The notes beneath the pieces are model-generated. The model made no database searches. It had not been told where the DNA came from and saw only the letters and a list, made by a program, of their open reading frames with translations. Position numbers and translations under genes: made by a program. Positions 1-8,560 of a stretch of DNA of 64,000 nt are shown here, in pieces (position 1 is the stretch's first letter; the number at the start of each line of letters is the position of its first letter). The DNA is taken from positions 124,001 to 188,000 of the forward strand of contig CAWHCK010000057.1 of NCBI GenBank assembly GCA_963827585.1, in the 5' to 3' direction. The DNA comes from VAZQ01 sp963827585 (GTDB taxonomy: Bacteria > Pseudomonadota > Alphaproteobacteria > Rhizobiales > Xanthobacteraceae).

Positions 1-91
1 GCATCAAGGGCATCCGGGCGTGATCTCCCGTGCGCTTTGCGTTCTCATCCCCCTTACCGACTCGCCGGTTGAACCTCCGGGCTGGGAGGGG

Positions 92-586
92 TTAGGGCAA
101 CTGCCATTCCCCTTTCTGAAGGGCACGCCCCTCCGAGGACGAACCGATGCGGGTAGCCTGGAAGGTATTGTTGCCCTTCAGGCCGGTATACTGCCCGGTC
201 CCCCCGGTCCATTGGTAAGTGCCTTGGAAACCCGTCGCAGGGTCTATGGTCCCTTTCCACACGAGAAACGCTTTGTCGTTGTTCTTGTCGGTCACAACAC
301 AATAGCCGTGGGCGTCGCCCTTCCCCTGGATGAGGTCGCTCGCCCCAAAGCAGACATTCGACGCTTCATGAAGGAACCCCTTCCCCGCGTCATTGAAGAT
401 CGTCCCTTTATACACATCGTGCGTGAAGACATGGCCGTCTTCCACCTTATGGACCGTGGAGGATAACGTCCAGCCGTACACCGCGGAGTAGGTCCCTTGC
501 TTCGCCAGCTGGGCCGCCGCGGGCGCCCCAAGCAGCAGCACGAGTGCCCCGGTGGCCAGCATCCCCCCTGCGCCTTTGGTCCTCAT
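92..586 (-). CDS. Exported hypothetical protein
   Basis: 164 aa with a clear Sec signal peptide: positive start (MRTKGAGG), hydrophobic core, and an APAAAQ cleavage region near residue 25. The mature part is rich in Gly, Thr and aromatic residues in short alternating stretches (for example a TGGTGQYTGLKG segment near residues 130-140), which suggests a small beta-barrel or lipocalin-like fold. The start is supported by a GGAGGA ribosome site about 7 nt upstream. I do not recognise an enzymatic motif. It has no operon partner: the next genes are a remnant and a distant NTF2-like gene. Function unknown; real gene likely because codon use and signal peptide agree. Confidence 0.75.
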   Translation of the reverse strand: MRTKGAGGMLATGALVLLLGAPAAAQLAKQGTYSAVYGWTLSSTVHKVEDGHVFTHDVYKGTIFNDAGKGFLHEASNVCFGASDLIQGKGDAHGYCVVTDKNNDKAFLVWKGTIDPATGFQGTYQWTGGTGQYTGLKGNNTFQATRIGSSSEGRALQKGEWQLP

Positions 587-719
587 GGTTCGTCCTCCGC
601 CTGCAGGTTATTGGAAAGCCCCCCACCACGGGAGGCGACCGACCAGACGTCGCCTCGCGCCGTCAGCTTCTTCAGAGGCTCACTCTCTACGCAGCAAACT
701 GTCAACCCCAATTCCTGCC

Positions 720-779
720 AAAATCGGCCTTGATGCGCCGCCAATGCTCCTCGCCCGCGCCGACGAGGTGATCGAGTAG
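720..779 (+). pseudogene. C-terminal remnant of an ABC_sub_bind substrate-binding protein
   Basis: About 20 codons ending in a stop read as the usual C-terminus of the ABC_sub_bind family (PF04392): an AK-x-GLD-x-PP-x-LLARADEVIE pattern. The intact copy that ends at 2994 finishes LLARADEAIE. Nothing upstream continues the domain, so this is a fragment left by deletion or rearrangement. It suggests the family was once present in at least three copies here. Confidence 0.6.
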
Positions 780-1320
780 CTGAATTTCCTGGCAAATTTC
801 GTTGCACTTGCGAATGGCCGCTCTTGGCACTGAAGAGACCTGCCGGCCATGCCGACCAATGTCCGCTCATTGGGCATAATCAGACTTCGCACGGGGGCTT
901 ACGGAAATGACCGCGGAGCCCGCCCGAAGGGTCGCCTCGCTGGAACCGCGCGGCGATTGGCGCTATTGAATCCGACATGCCCCGTGTAGCGTCCGCGCGT
1001 CGGCGTTCATCGTCTCGTTTCGGGGGCGTTACGGCAAGCTCTTCGATGCTGGCTAGTTGGTCCCGACGACCTGAGGGTGTCGACCGCGCCAGCAAGTCGG
1101 AGATCGCTCAAGCATCAGACGGGACCAGTGCCCCGCTTCGCAGCATCCAGGCTATCAGCACGCCGCACCGGAATGGACCTCGGACGGTGACGCGGGCCAA
1201 AAACAGCCGCTTCAATTCAGAACGACTCAAGTCTGCTTCAACGACCTGCCGACTGCCCAGTGACACGCTAAGCGCGTCGGCGCGCTACTGGCGAGGCGCT
1301 GCGCCTCTGCCGTTCTTTCG
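780..1320. other. Gene-poor stretch, no supported gene
   Basis: Open frames exist on both strands but none has a ribosome site, a recognisable domain or a convincing composition. The first 100 bases resemble the kind of repeat-like sequence that follows ABC_sub_bind genes in related genomes; this is a recollection, not a search result. Confidence 0.4.
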
Positions 1321-1761
1321 TCACGACGGCCAAGCTCTGATCTGTGTGTCAGCATGTCTATGGAGGACGCGCCACCCGTCGCTTTCCCGGCGGAATACCA
1401 TGGTCACCCGCAACTCCTGCTTCGATCGCTCGCCAGTCCGACCACCGATGCGAGCCTCGATTATCTCCTCTTGAACAAGATAGGCAAAATCGGGCCCGAC
1501 TGTCCGACTGATTTCATGCCTGCTGCGGGTGCCTTCCGAGTAGTTAGAGCTGCCCCAGTCAAGCCGCGCTGCCACGTTTCTCCAGCCCTTTTCTATGGGC
1601 CCACCCAGTGCGCCGAACAATGTAACATCGTCTGTATGCGACCATAGTGCTTTGAAATCCGCTGGGCGGCCGCATGCGAACTCCACTTCCGCGATTTCAA
1701 GCTTCTCCATGAAGGCGTTCCAATCGGAAGAGGTTTGTCCTTTAAAATGCTCGGCCTGCAT
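1321..1761 (-). CDS. SnoaL/NTF2-like protein
   Basis: 146 aa from an ATG preceded by GGAGGG at good spacing; the open frame extends 30 codons further but that part looks non-coding. Middle region reads DFKALWSHTDDVTLFGALGG, followed by a Trp-rich and Glu-rich strand region and a C-terminal VTMVFRRESDGWRVLHRHAD. This is the typical end of the SnoaL_3/DUF4440 branch of the NTF2-like cone fold, where the last strands carry W-R-V-x-H-x-H. Members are small ligand-binding or isomerase-like proteins; the substrate cannot be read from sequence. No operon partner. Confidence 0.75.
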   Translation of the reverse strand: MQAEHFKGQTSSDWNAFMEKLEIAEVEFACGRPADFKALWSHTDDVTLFGALGGPIEKGWRNVAARLDWGSSNYSEGTRSRHEISRTVGPDFAYLVQEEIIEARIGGRTGERSKQELRVTMVFRRESDGWRVLHRHADTQIRAWPS

Positions 1762-2013
1762 CGGCACCCTCCAGTAAGGTAGGGGTCTGACCACGTACCA
1801 CGATGTTTGTAGCACGCGGGACCCGTCGAACGCATGGGGACTGTTGGTCAATTCTCCAGCGGATTTTATGTCGCAGCCGGTTACGCCAGGCGTAGAGGTT
1901 GTGCTAATCTGGGTAAGCGAACCACAGAAATGAAGCGCAGTGGTGGGTCGTTACTCAAAGTGTGTGAGCCAATTCAGAGTGAAAAATGCATTATCGCATT
2001 TACGGGGGATTAG

Positions 2014-2994
2014 ATGCGGCACAGGTGTATGTCGCTCATCGCAGCTGCCCTGATCTCATCCCTCTTGCCGCTCAACGCGCAACAGACCGGGACGGTGGTT
2101 GGCTTCTTGAGTAGCGGCTCCGCGGCCGCGCTAAACAAACAGTGGATTGCGGCATTCCATCGCGGCTTGGCGGAGGGGGGCTACGTCGATGGCCAGAACA
2201 TTACAATCGAATATCGTACGGCTGACGACGACTACGAGCGACTGCCAGGCCTCGCCGCCGAACTCGTGCGTCGTAACGTAAAGGTGATCGTCGCGGCTGG
2301 CGGTCCGATTTCGGCCCTGGCTGCGAAAAGAGCAACTGATACGATACCAGTTGTTTTCACAACCGTTGCCGATCCAGTACAGAGCGGCCTTGTAGTCAGC
2401 ATCAATCGGCCGGGCGGAAACGCCACTGGAAGCGCCGGTCTAACTTCCGAACTCGATCCGAAAAGACTGGAGCTCCTGTACCAACTCAGTCCGGGTGCGC
2501 GGACGTTTGGCGTGCTCGCCAACCCCAACCGGCCAGGTGTGGACGCCCAATTGAAGGATCTGCAAGCCGCCGCCGAGACAATCGGAGTCAACCTCGTTAT
2601 TCAGAAAGCGAGCACCGAGCCGGCCATAGAGGTCGCTTTCGAAACACTCGTCCAACAGCGCGCGGACGGTCTAATAGTTACTGCCGACCCGTTCTTCAAT
2701 TTCCGGCGTCCTAAGGTAATCGCGCTCGCGGCACGCCATGCGATCCCGGCGATCTATCAATGGCGCGAGTTCGTTTTGGACGGAGGCCTCATAAGCTACG
2801 GCCCAAGTATATCAGACGCCTATTATCAAACCGGCGTCTACGCTGCCCGCATTCTTAACGGTTCAAAACCCGGCGACCTACCAGTAATGCAGCCGACCAG
2901 ATTCGAACTAGTCATCAACCTCCGGACCGCAAAGACACTTAAGATCGAAGTACCCTCATCTTTGCTCGCTCGTGCCGATGAAGCAATTGAGTGA
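2014..2994 (+). CDS. ABC-type substrate-binding protein (ABC_sub_bind family)
   Basis: 326 aa. Signal peptide in the first about 22 residues (hydrophobic SLIAAALISSLLPLNA). The body matches the ABC_sub_bind family (PF04392): VGFLSSGS near the mature start, VIVAAGGPISALAAKRAT near residue 90, PVVFTTVADPVQSGLV near 110, NRPGGNATG near 130, and the family terminus LLARADEAIE. These periplasmic proteins have two alpha/beta lobes and normally feed an ABC permease pair, but no permease or ATPase is nearby. A close paralogue follows 176 nt downstream on the same strand. GGGGGA lies just upstream of the chosen start; a second Met at residue 6 is also possible. Ligand unknown. Confidence 0.85.
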   Translation: MRHRCMSLIAAALISSLLPLNAQQTGTVVGFLSSGSAAALNKQWIAAFHRGLAEGGYVDGQNITIEYRTADDDYERLPGLAAELVRRNVKVIVAAGGPISALAAKRATDTIPVVFTTVADPVQSGLVVSINRPGGNATGSAGLTSELDPKRLELLYQLSPGARTFGVLANPNRPGVDAQLKDLQAAAETIGVNLVIQKASTEPAIEVAFETLVQQRADGLIVTADPFFNFRRPKVIALAARHAIPAIYQWREFVLDGGLISYGPSISDAYYQTGVYAARILNGSKPGDLPVMQPTRFELVINLRTAKTLKIEVPSSLLARADEAIE

Positions 2995-3170
2995 TGCGAC
3001 GCTCTCGACGGCGGCAGAAAAAAGCAGATAGTTGCGGATGCAACTGATGCGATTGGAGCACCGCGCAAATTTGAGTAAGCTAAACTGCAGCCGCAAATCG
3101 CGCAGACGCTGCAGGGTGTTGATATTGGCACCGTGCGCGCTTTCAGCGGCAACTAGGAGGAGAAATACCT

Positions 3171-4130
3171 GTGCCCCACAAAATCGGATTCCTCCACAGC
3201 GGGTCGAAGCAGCCATTTCGCAAGCACTTTCGCGCGTTCCGTCGGCGTCTTGAGGAAGTGATTGACGAGGACTTCAGAATTGACGATCGATGGGTGAAAG
3301 ATACGGCGAAGTCGCTGGACCAACATGCCCGAGAACTGGCCAATGACGTAGATGTGTCGGTCATCGTTGCAGCCGGCGGCCCCGCTCCCGCCCTAGCTGC
3401 ACAGAGGGAGACCAACGCCAACCGGAAACCGGTGGTCTTCACTAGCGTTGTCGACCCGGTAAAGTTATCGCTCGTCCACAGTCTCGACGAACCTCGTCGG
3501 AACTTGACCGGGACGGCCGGGCTCACGTCCGAACTCGACGTGACACGGCTCGAACTGCTGAACGACCTGCTCGTACGGGCCCCAAGCTATACCCCGAAGA
3601 TTGGCGTGCTCAATAATCAGAATCGTCCAGACCTTGCTCATTGGAAAGGACTCCTCGACCAAGCGGCGAGCAGGATGGGTCTACGACTTGTGCACAGCAA
3701 TAATGTCGTTGATTTGAGCACTATTCAAAGGGCTTTCGCGCAGGACTTCAGGGCAAATAATGTGGATGAAGTGCTCGTCACGGCGGACTCGTTGTTCAAC
3801 AACCATCGCGAAGAAATAGTAAAGCTTTCGGCAGGAACTCCACCTCAAGCGCCAATTCGAGCGATCTACCAATGGCGCGAGTTCGTGGAAGACGGTGGTC
3901 TGCTTAGCTACGGACCGAGCATTATCGACGCCTATGAGCAGGCCGCCGAATACGTGAAGCGGATTCTCGTCGACGGAAAAAAGCCTCAAGACCAGCCGCC
4001 CACTCTACCGGTCAGTCTGCCGGACAGGTTTGAGCTGGTCATCAATATGAGAACCGCTAAGGCGGGAGATTTTACAATCCCAGCCTCACTGCTCACACGC
4101 GCCGTTTTTGTGCGCCGCGGCCTGAAGTGA
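3171..4130 (+). CDS. ABC_sub_bind family protein lacking a signal peptide
   Basis: 319 aa from GTG, with AGGAGG ten bases upstream. It aligns along its length with the preceding gene: VIVAAGGPAPALAAQRE, PVVFTSVVDPVKLSLV, NLTGTAGLTSELD, QWREFVEDGGLLSYGPSI. It starts directly at the mature-domain strand (KIGFLHSGS) with no signal peptide, and its tail (SLLTRAVFVRRGLK) replaces the usual LARADEVIE ending. It may be a cytosolic derivative, a protein whose signal sequence was lost, or an ageing duplicate. The strong ribosome site argues that it is translated. Confidence 0.8.
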   Translation: MPHKIGFLHSGSKQPFRKHFRAFRRRLEEVIDEDFRIDDRWVKDTAKSLDQHARELANDVDVSVIVAAGGPAPALAAQRETNANRKPVVFTSVVDPVKLSLVHSLDEPRRNLTGTAGLTSELDVTRLELLNDLLVRAPSYTPKIGVLNNQNRPDLAHWKGLLDQAASRMGLRLVHSNNVVDLSTIQRAFAQDFRANNVDEVLVTADSLFNNHREEIVKLSAGTPPQAPIRAIYQWREFVEDGGLLSYGPSIIDAYEQAAEYVKRILVDGKKPQDQPPTLPVSLPDRFELVINMRTAKAGDFTIPASLLTRAVFVRRGLK

Positions 4131-4288
4131 CTATTCAAGCTACCAGGAAACGGGCCGCGCCCGCCCGCAATGGGTTTGGCGAGGGGCAGGGGTATGTTCA
4201 CCCATCGTGGTTTGCATTTTGTTTGTAGAGCTTGAGCGTTCTCTAGTTGGGGTCCCATTTTGGGGCGCAGCCTCCGTCAAAGATGAAG

Positions 4289-4308
4289 CCCGCCGGCCGA
4301 AAGGCGGG
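4289..4308. terminator. GC hairpin between convergent genes
   Basis: CCCGCC and GGCGGG form a 6-bp stem with an 8-nt loop, placed between the ABC_sub_bind gene (ending 4130) and the H-NS-like gene (ending 4421, opposite strand). There is no T-run, so use as a bidirectional terminator is only plausible. Nothing else is visible in 4131-4420. Confidence 0.3.
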
Positions 4309-4420
4309 GCCGAGGGCCCCCCGGCGTCCGAGCGGCCCCGTGCCCGATTTCAGAGAGCGCGCTATTGCAACGTGACCACGTCGCTGATGCGGGGCGCATC
4401 GGCCTGCGGACAACCGCACT

Positions 4421-4804
4421 TCACTTTTTGGCCCTGCGGCTCCTGCCGGACTTTTTGCGGCGGGTCGTTTTCCTGCGACCAGCCGTTTTCCTACGCGCCG
4501 CCGGCTGCTCGCCAACTGCAAAATCCTCCAGCTTTGCGCCGGCTTTGAGCTTCTCTCGTAGCCACACTGGCCGCGCGCCTCTTCCCGCCCATGTGTTGCC
4601 TGAGTTGTCGCGGTATTTGACTGCAACTTTTCGCCCTTTCATCGGGCTTCCACGAGCCTTCCTCACCGAGGCGACCGTTTCACCAAGCTTGAAAAGCTGA
4701 TCTTTTAATTCCTCAGCCCTGCGGCTGAGAACATTTCCGATGTCATCGCGAAGCTTCAAAAGAGCTTCAACAGACATAGAGGCAAGGTTGCTTTTTCTGG
4801 CCAT
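4421..4804 (-). CDS. H-NS family nucleoid protein with basic C-terminal tail
   Basis: 127 aa from the Met preceded by CGGAG at 6 nt; an upstream in-frame Met sits directly on that site and is less likely. Residues 1-50 form a heptad-rich coiled-coil oligomerisation region. Residues about 60-95 contain the H-NS DNA-binding signature KYRDNSGNTWAGRGARPVWL, whose GRGxRP core inserts into the minor groove of AT-rich DNA. After that comes about 30 residues very rich in Lys and Arg (RRKTAGRRKTTRRKK), which resembles histone H1-like tails and is not part of standard H-NS. It is a likely xenogeneic silencer or chromatin protein, and it sits in a region rich in acquired DNA. Confidence 0.85.
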   Translation of the reverse strand: MARKSNLASMSVEALLKLRDDIGNVLSRRAEELKDQLFKLGETVASVRKARGSPMKGRKVAVKYRDNSGNTWAGRGARPVWLREKLKAGAKLEDFAVGEQPAARRKTAGRRKTTRRKKSGRSRRAKK

Positions 4805-5244
4805 TAGCATCTCCGGGTAAGATGGCATACATAGCAAGGTACTACGATAGAGTCTTACATTTTTTTGTAGCTAACCGGGCGAAAAGAAGGCGGCTATCGT
4901 CGCATCCTCCACGGCGACGACAAGAAGACACAGCGGGCGGCATCGCGCACGTTCTCAATGCCATTTAAAGCGCCGCTGCCTCCGCCTGGCATTTTCTCAC
5001 CCCGGCTTAGCGACGAAGATCTGCTCACCGGTCTCGCCGATTTGCGTTGGTCTGCTGCTGCGGGTCCGAGGACGCCTGGCGCAGCTGAGCAACGTCCTAG
5101 AGCGCGGCGGGCCGCCTGGCGCAGAACCCCCGCCATATCGGGCCTGGCCGTTCAGCACGGCGGTCGTCGTTCGGGCCGACCGCAACAAGCCAGGACGCTG
5201 GGGGTTATCAAGTCGTCAATGACATTGCGCGAACATAACGGCCC
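4805..5244. other. Intergenic region upstream of two divergent genes
   Basis: 440 bases between the H-NS-like gene and a small lipoprotein gene. It must hold both promoters. Short open frames on each strand are Arg/Pro-rich and carry no ribosome site, so I list no gene. An AT-rich stretch lies just upstream of the H-NS-like gene around 4830-4880. Confidence 0.4.
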
Positions 5245-5415
5245 ATGAGAATCGGTATTCTCAGCATCTTCATGGCCTGTCTCGTCCTTGCCGGCTGTGC
5301 CGCCCACCGATCGGCGGCCCACGACGAATGCGTGGCCGGCGGGTTCAAGCCGGGCACCTCGTCATTTGAGGACTGCCTCGACGTCGTTGGGCGAGAAGAA
5401 CCGAAGCGCCGCTGA
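5245..5415 (+). CDS. Small lipoprotein
   Basis: 56 aa: a short hydrophobic signal (IGILSIFMACLV) ending in the lipobox LAGC with Cys18 as the lipidated residue. The mature part is about 38 aa with two more cysteines (in HDECVAGG and FEDCLDVV) spaced 15 apart, which could form a disulfide. It resembles small rhizobial outer-membrane lipoproteins of unknown role. It runs convergent to the ECF sigma gene that ends at 5519 and shares no operon. The classic lipobox and clean frame make it credible despite its size. Confidence 0.65.
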   Translation: MRIGILSIFMACLVLAGCAAHRSAAHDECVAGGFKPGTSSFEDCLDVVGREEPKRR

Positions 5416-5518
5416 AAGGCAGATGTCGCGGCCGACGGCTTTCGCCATCAGACATCCCGGTCGGTTTCAATGAGCCTGATAGAGGCCCGCCAAGTCTGAA
5501 GGACGAGGGGACTGGGGA

Positions 5519-6121
5519 TCACTGCGCCGACGCAACCAACCCTGCCAGCCGCTTCCGCGCGTAGAACATGCGCGTCTTGGCCGTGGCGGCGTTGATACCA
5601 ACTATCTTGGCCACTTCCTTCATCGACTTGCCGTGATAGCACACAAGGTCGATGACTTCGCGGTGCTCCGGTGAGAGCCGAGCCAAGGACTGGCGTAGGG
5701 CTTCCGCTCGATTCTTCTTCTGAAGAGCAACCTCAGGATCGTCCGCGCTGTCGGGCACCGTGGACGTGGTTTCTTCGTCCAACTCGGCGTCTGGCCGACG
5801 GCGGCGTGCCGACAGTGCCTTGTAGCGCGCGATTGCCAGCAGCCATGTCGAGACTGACGAGCGTGCCTCGAAGAATGCGGCCTGCCGCCAAACGTCGAGA
5901 AACACCTCGCTCAAGAGGTCTTCCGCCAAGGTCTCGTCGTCTACAATGCGCAGAAGCCAGTGATAGAGCGGCACACGATGCCGCGCGAACAGAGTTCGCA
6001 TAGAAAGCTGATCGCTCTGTGCGATCCGTTCGATCAGCGTTTCGTCGGAAACGCTGTCATGCTCCGCCCCCTGTGCAGACGATGCAGTGATCCAAGTCCT
6101 GTGGGTGTAGGCGATAGTCAT
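5519..6121 (-). CDS. ECF-type RNA polymerase sigma factor
   Basis: 200 aa. Sigma-2 region around residues 40-100 (LFARHRVPLYHWLLRIV, then AEDLLSEVFLDVWRQ for core binding and -10 recognition). An Asp/Glu-rich linker follows, then sigma-4 around 140-195 (LSPEHREVIDLVCYHGKSMKEVAKIVGINAATAKTRM), a helix-turn-helix for the -35 element. The first about 25 residues are extra to the family and a GTG at residue 23 is an alternative start. No anti-sigma gene is adjacent: the neighbours are a convergent lipoprotein and a divergent hypothetical. It would direct polymerase to a small regulon, but the signal and control are unknown. Confidence 0.88.
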   Translation of the reverse strand: MTIAYTHRTWITASSAQGAEHDSVSDETLIERIAQSDQLSMRTLFARHRVPLYHWLLRIVDDETLAEDLLSEVFLDVWRQAAFFEARSSVSTWLLAIARYKALSARRRRPDAELDEETTSTVPDSADDPEVALQKKNRAEALRQSLARLSPEHREVIDLVCYHGKSMKEVAKIVGINAATAKTRMFYARKRLAGLVASAQ

Positions 6122-6336
6122 CGGGCATCCCCTGTCGTCACGCCCTACAAATCCGCGCAGAAAAAAGAACAGCCCTGTGACCGTTTGCTTTCTGGTGGTG
6201 CCCCCGCGCAGATGTCCAATATGGTTAATAGCGCATGGTTAAAAAACTGCTAATCGAAGCCAAGATTTTGTCGTTCACCTCATATTAACCTTCCTGCCAA
6301 AAAGTATGGTGCCGAAAGGGGGACGGATGAAATGCC

Positions 6337-6870
6337 ATGAAACTTGAGATGACAAACTTCCAGGCTGTCGCCGCAAACCTGACTGTTGGGGGGGAAGTTT
6401 GCGATCTCCCTCCCTTACAGCCTTCGACACATACAGAAACCGACATGGAGATTGCGCCGCGCATTCAGAAAATCACCGCCATGTCGATTGCAGAAATCGA
6501 CCGGCTGATGGATGAGTTGCAATTGGCGAAGGAGTTCTTGCAATCCGAGAGAGAGCGAGTTGAGCAAGAGACAATTCGTTATGCGAACCTTGCTCAGATG
6601 GCTTCGGTCACGACCAAGATTATCCTTGACGCCGTCTCCCAATGGCATCCCGCGCGCAGCCAGCAACAATCAACCCCTTCCGAAATGACCTCGACCGAGG
6701 ACCAAAGCGATCACCACAGTCAGTGGGACACGTCCGAACTCAGTCGCCGGGATGACGAGCCCCGTGCCCTCTCGGGGGTCGGCGAGATTGAATCCCCTAA
6801 TGCAGTATTGGCAGCTCCGGCCGATTGGCCTCGATTGGCCCGATCAGTTTGTCCTCAATCTCATTCTTGA
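6337..6870 (+). CDS. Hypothetical protein with central coiled coil
   Basis: 177 aa. The conserved-looking part starts at Met37 (MEIAPRIQKITAM) and runs to about residue 110. It is a long charged helix (IDRLMDELQLAKEFLQSERERVEQE) followed by a short hydrophobic helix ending in VSQWH. This pattern occurs in small rhizobial hypotheticals. The last 65 residues are low-complexity, Ser/Asp/Pro-rich and probably disordered. The gene overlaps the end of the opposing coiled-coil gene by 74 nt. Met37 may be the true start because residues 1-36 look unstructured. No function is inferred. Confidence 0.6.
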   Translation: MKLEMTNFQAVAANLTVGGEVCDLPPLQPSTHTETDMEIAPRIQKITAMSIAEIDRLMDELQLAKEFLQSERERVEQETIRYANLAQMASVTTKIILDAVSQWHPARSQQQSTPSEMTSTEDQSDHHSQWDTSELSRRDDEPRALSGVGEIESPNAVLAAPADWPRLARSVCPQSHS

Positions 6871-7072
6871 TTATCTGCAGCCACCCTTCCGCGCGAGTGG
6901 CGCGGCTTTCGAGACGTTCGATCTCGCCCTCGAGCTCCTTGATGCGATCTTCGGCGGCTCGCAGTTGAATTGAGAGCTTGTGCGCCGCGGTCATCGCTCG
7001 ATCCACGTTTTCTTTGGAGAGCGTGGCGGCCTCCTGCGCGGCTAAGGGCGGTGCACGCGCTGTTGTTGTCAT
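6797..7072 (-). CDS. Small coiled-coil protein
   Basis: 91 aa from the Met of MTTTARAPPLAAQ; the open frame extends further upstream but that extension is Pro/Ser-rich and less convincing. Residues 20-75 are one continuous heptad helix (LSIQLRAAEDRIKELEGEIERLESRATRAEGWLQ), then IIKNEIEDKLIGP. It is probably a structural or adaptor protein forming a dimeric coil. It ends inside the 3' end of the opposing hypothetical gene. No signal peptide, no membrane segment and no recognised family. Confidence 0.6.
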   Translation of the reverse strand: MTTTARAPPLAAQEAATLSKENVDRAMTAAHKLSIQLRAAEDRIKELEGEIERLESRATRAEGWLQIIKNEIEDKLIGPIEANRPELPILH

Positions 7073-7487
7073 CGTGCTCTCGACGAGACGGTGTGGTGAT
7101 TGCGCCGAAGGCCGTGGATAGCCGACATTGCCGACGTGACCAACCGACAGCTCTGGCGGGATCAATGTCTGTTGTTGGCACTTCTCTGCCGTGCCAACCG
7201 CGCCGAGCAATGTCGGTTATCAGGGGTAGACCGGCCGACATATGCTCATTGCGAGGTTTTCGCATTTTGACCGATGCTGTTGAAAAAGTCGCCGCGCAGT
7301 CGCTGTGGAATAGAAACGCGCAATGATCAACTCGCTCGCTCCGACTTGTTGAATCGATGTTGCGCATCCGGGGCTAATCTTGATTCAATCTTGCTTGGAG
7401 GGGCCGACAAAATCGTTTTTCGACATGGGGTAATTCCGGGATCGAGCCATACAAAGGCGCAGGGAATCAGCTCTCCAGGAACATACG

Positions 7488-7507
7488 AGGCCACCCCCAT
7501 GTGGCCT
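7488..7507 (+). promoter_or_regulatory. Hairpin upstream of IS110 transposase
   Basis: AGGCCAC and GTGGCCT form a perfect 7-bp stem with a 6-nt loop, ending 20 nt before the transposase ATG. It could belong to a bridge RNA in the left flank or modulate transposase translation. Seen directly; the role is inference. Confidence 0.45.
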
Positions 7508-7527
7508 TGCAACGATGGAGAGCGACA

Positions 7528-8560
7528 ATGGAATATTATGTCGGACTGGACGTGTCGTTGAACCGGACATCGATCTGCGTGGTGAACCAGACCGGATCGG
7601 TCGTGCGAGAGGGCGTGGTCGATTCTGATCCTGAGGCGATTGCTGCGTTCGTGAGATCAAATGCACCGGTTGCGGTTCGGATCGGCCTTGAGACAGGACC
7701 GACGGCCACGTGGCTATGGACCGAGCTCAAGCGACTTGGCCTGCCGGTGATCTGTATCGATGCGCGCCATGCCAAGGCGGTGCTCAAAATGCAGATCAAT
7801 AAGAGCGACCGCAATGATGCTGCCGGCATCGCCCGCATCATGCAGACCGGTTGGTTCAAGGCGGTGCGCGTCAAAGATCTCGATAGCCACTCGGTTAGGG
7901 CGCTCCTGGCAAGCCGGGCATTGCTGGTCAAGATCAAGCGCGATCTTGAGAACCAGGTCCGCGGCCTCCTCAAGAATTCTTGGTCTCGTCATCGGCCGTG
8001 CCAAGTTCAATGTCTTCGCCGTGCGAGCCGAGGAGCTGATCGAGGATCGTCCCGATTTGATCGCTGCGGTCGGACCGCTGCTCGAGGCACGTAAGGCCAT
8101 CGAGCAGCAGGTCAGTGATCTCGACCGTAAGGTTCTGAAGCTGGCTCGCCATGATGGGCAGGTCCGCAGGTTCATGACCGCGCCTGGTGTCGGCCCGATC
8201 ACTGCGCTCTGCTTCAAGGCGACGATTGACGATCCGACCCGGTTCAAGCGATCGAGAAGTGTTGGTGCCTATGTTGGATTGACGGCCCGGCGCCACTCCT
8301 CCGGAGAGGTCGATTGGTCTGGCAGAATCTCGAAGTGTGGTGATGCTATGCTCCGCACGTATCTATTCGAAGCAGCGAACGTGCTGCTGACCCGTGTTCC
8401 GAAATGGTCAGCGCTGAAGGCTTGGGGGATGAGGCTCGCTAAGCGCAGTGGGCTCCGCAAGGCCAAGATCGCTGTCGCGCGAAAACTCGCGGTCATTCTG
8501 CATCGCATGTGGGTCGATGGGACCGAGTTCAACTGGTCGACAAAGAAGGCCGCCGCGTAG
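7528..8560 (+). pseudogene. IS110-family transposase, frameshifted
   Basis: Start ATG with GGAG 8 nt upstream. Reading runs in one frame to about 7977, then continues in the +1 frame to the stop; joined it gives about 343 aa, normal for IS110. The N-terminal RuvC-like domain shows the DEDD set Asp8 (YVGLDVS), Glu55 (GLETGPT), Asp94 and Asp97 (KSDRNDA). The C-terminal Transposase_20 domain has APGVGPITALCFKATID and RHSSGEVDWSGRISKCGD, which holds the nucleophile-serine region. One extra T in the AATTCTT stretch at 7975-7981 explains the break. The element is either dead or carries a sequencing error. Unlike ISs with programmed frameshifting, IS110 normally uses one frame. Confidence 0.88.

Noticed and set aside
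977..1474. 165-aa plus-strand frame
   Set aside because: Ser/Arg-rich and partly antisense to the NTF2-like gene; nothing conserved.
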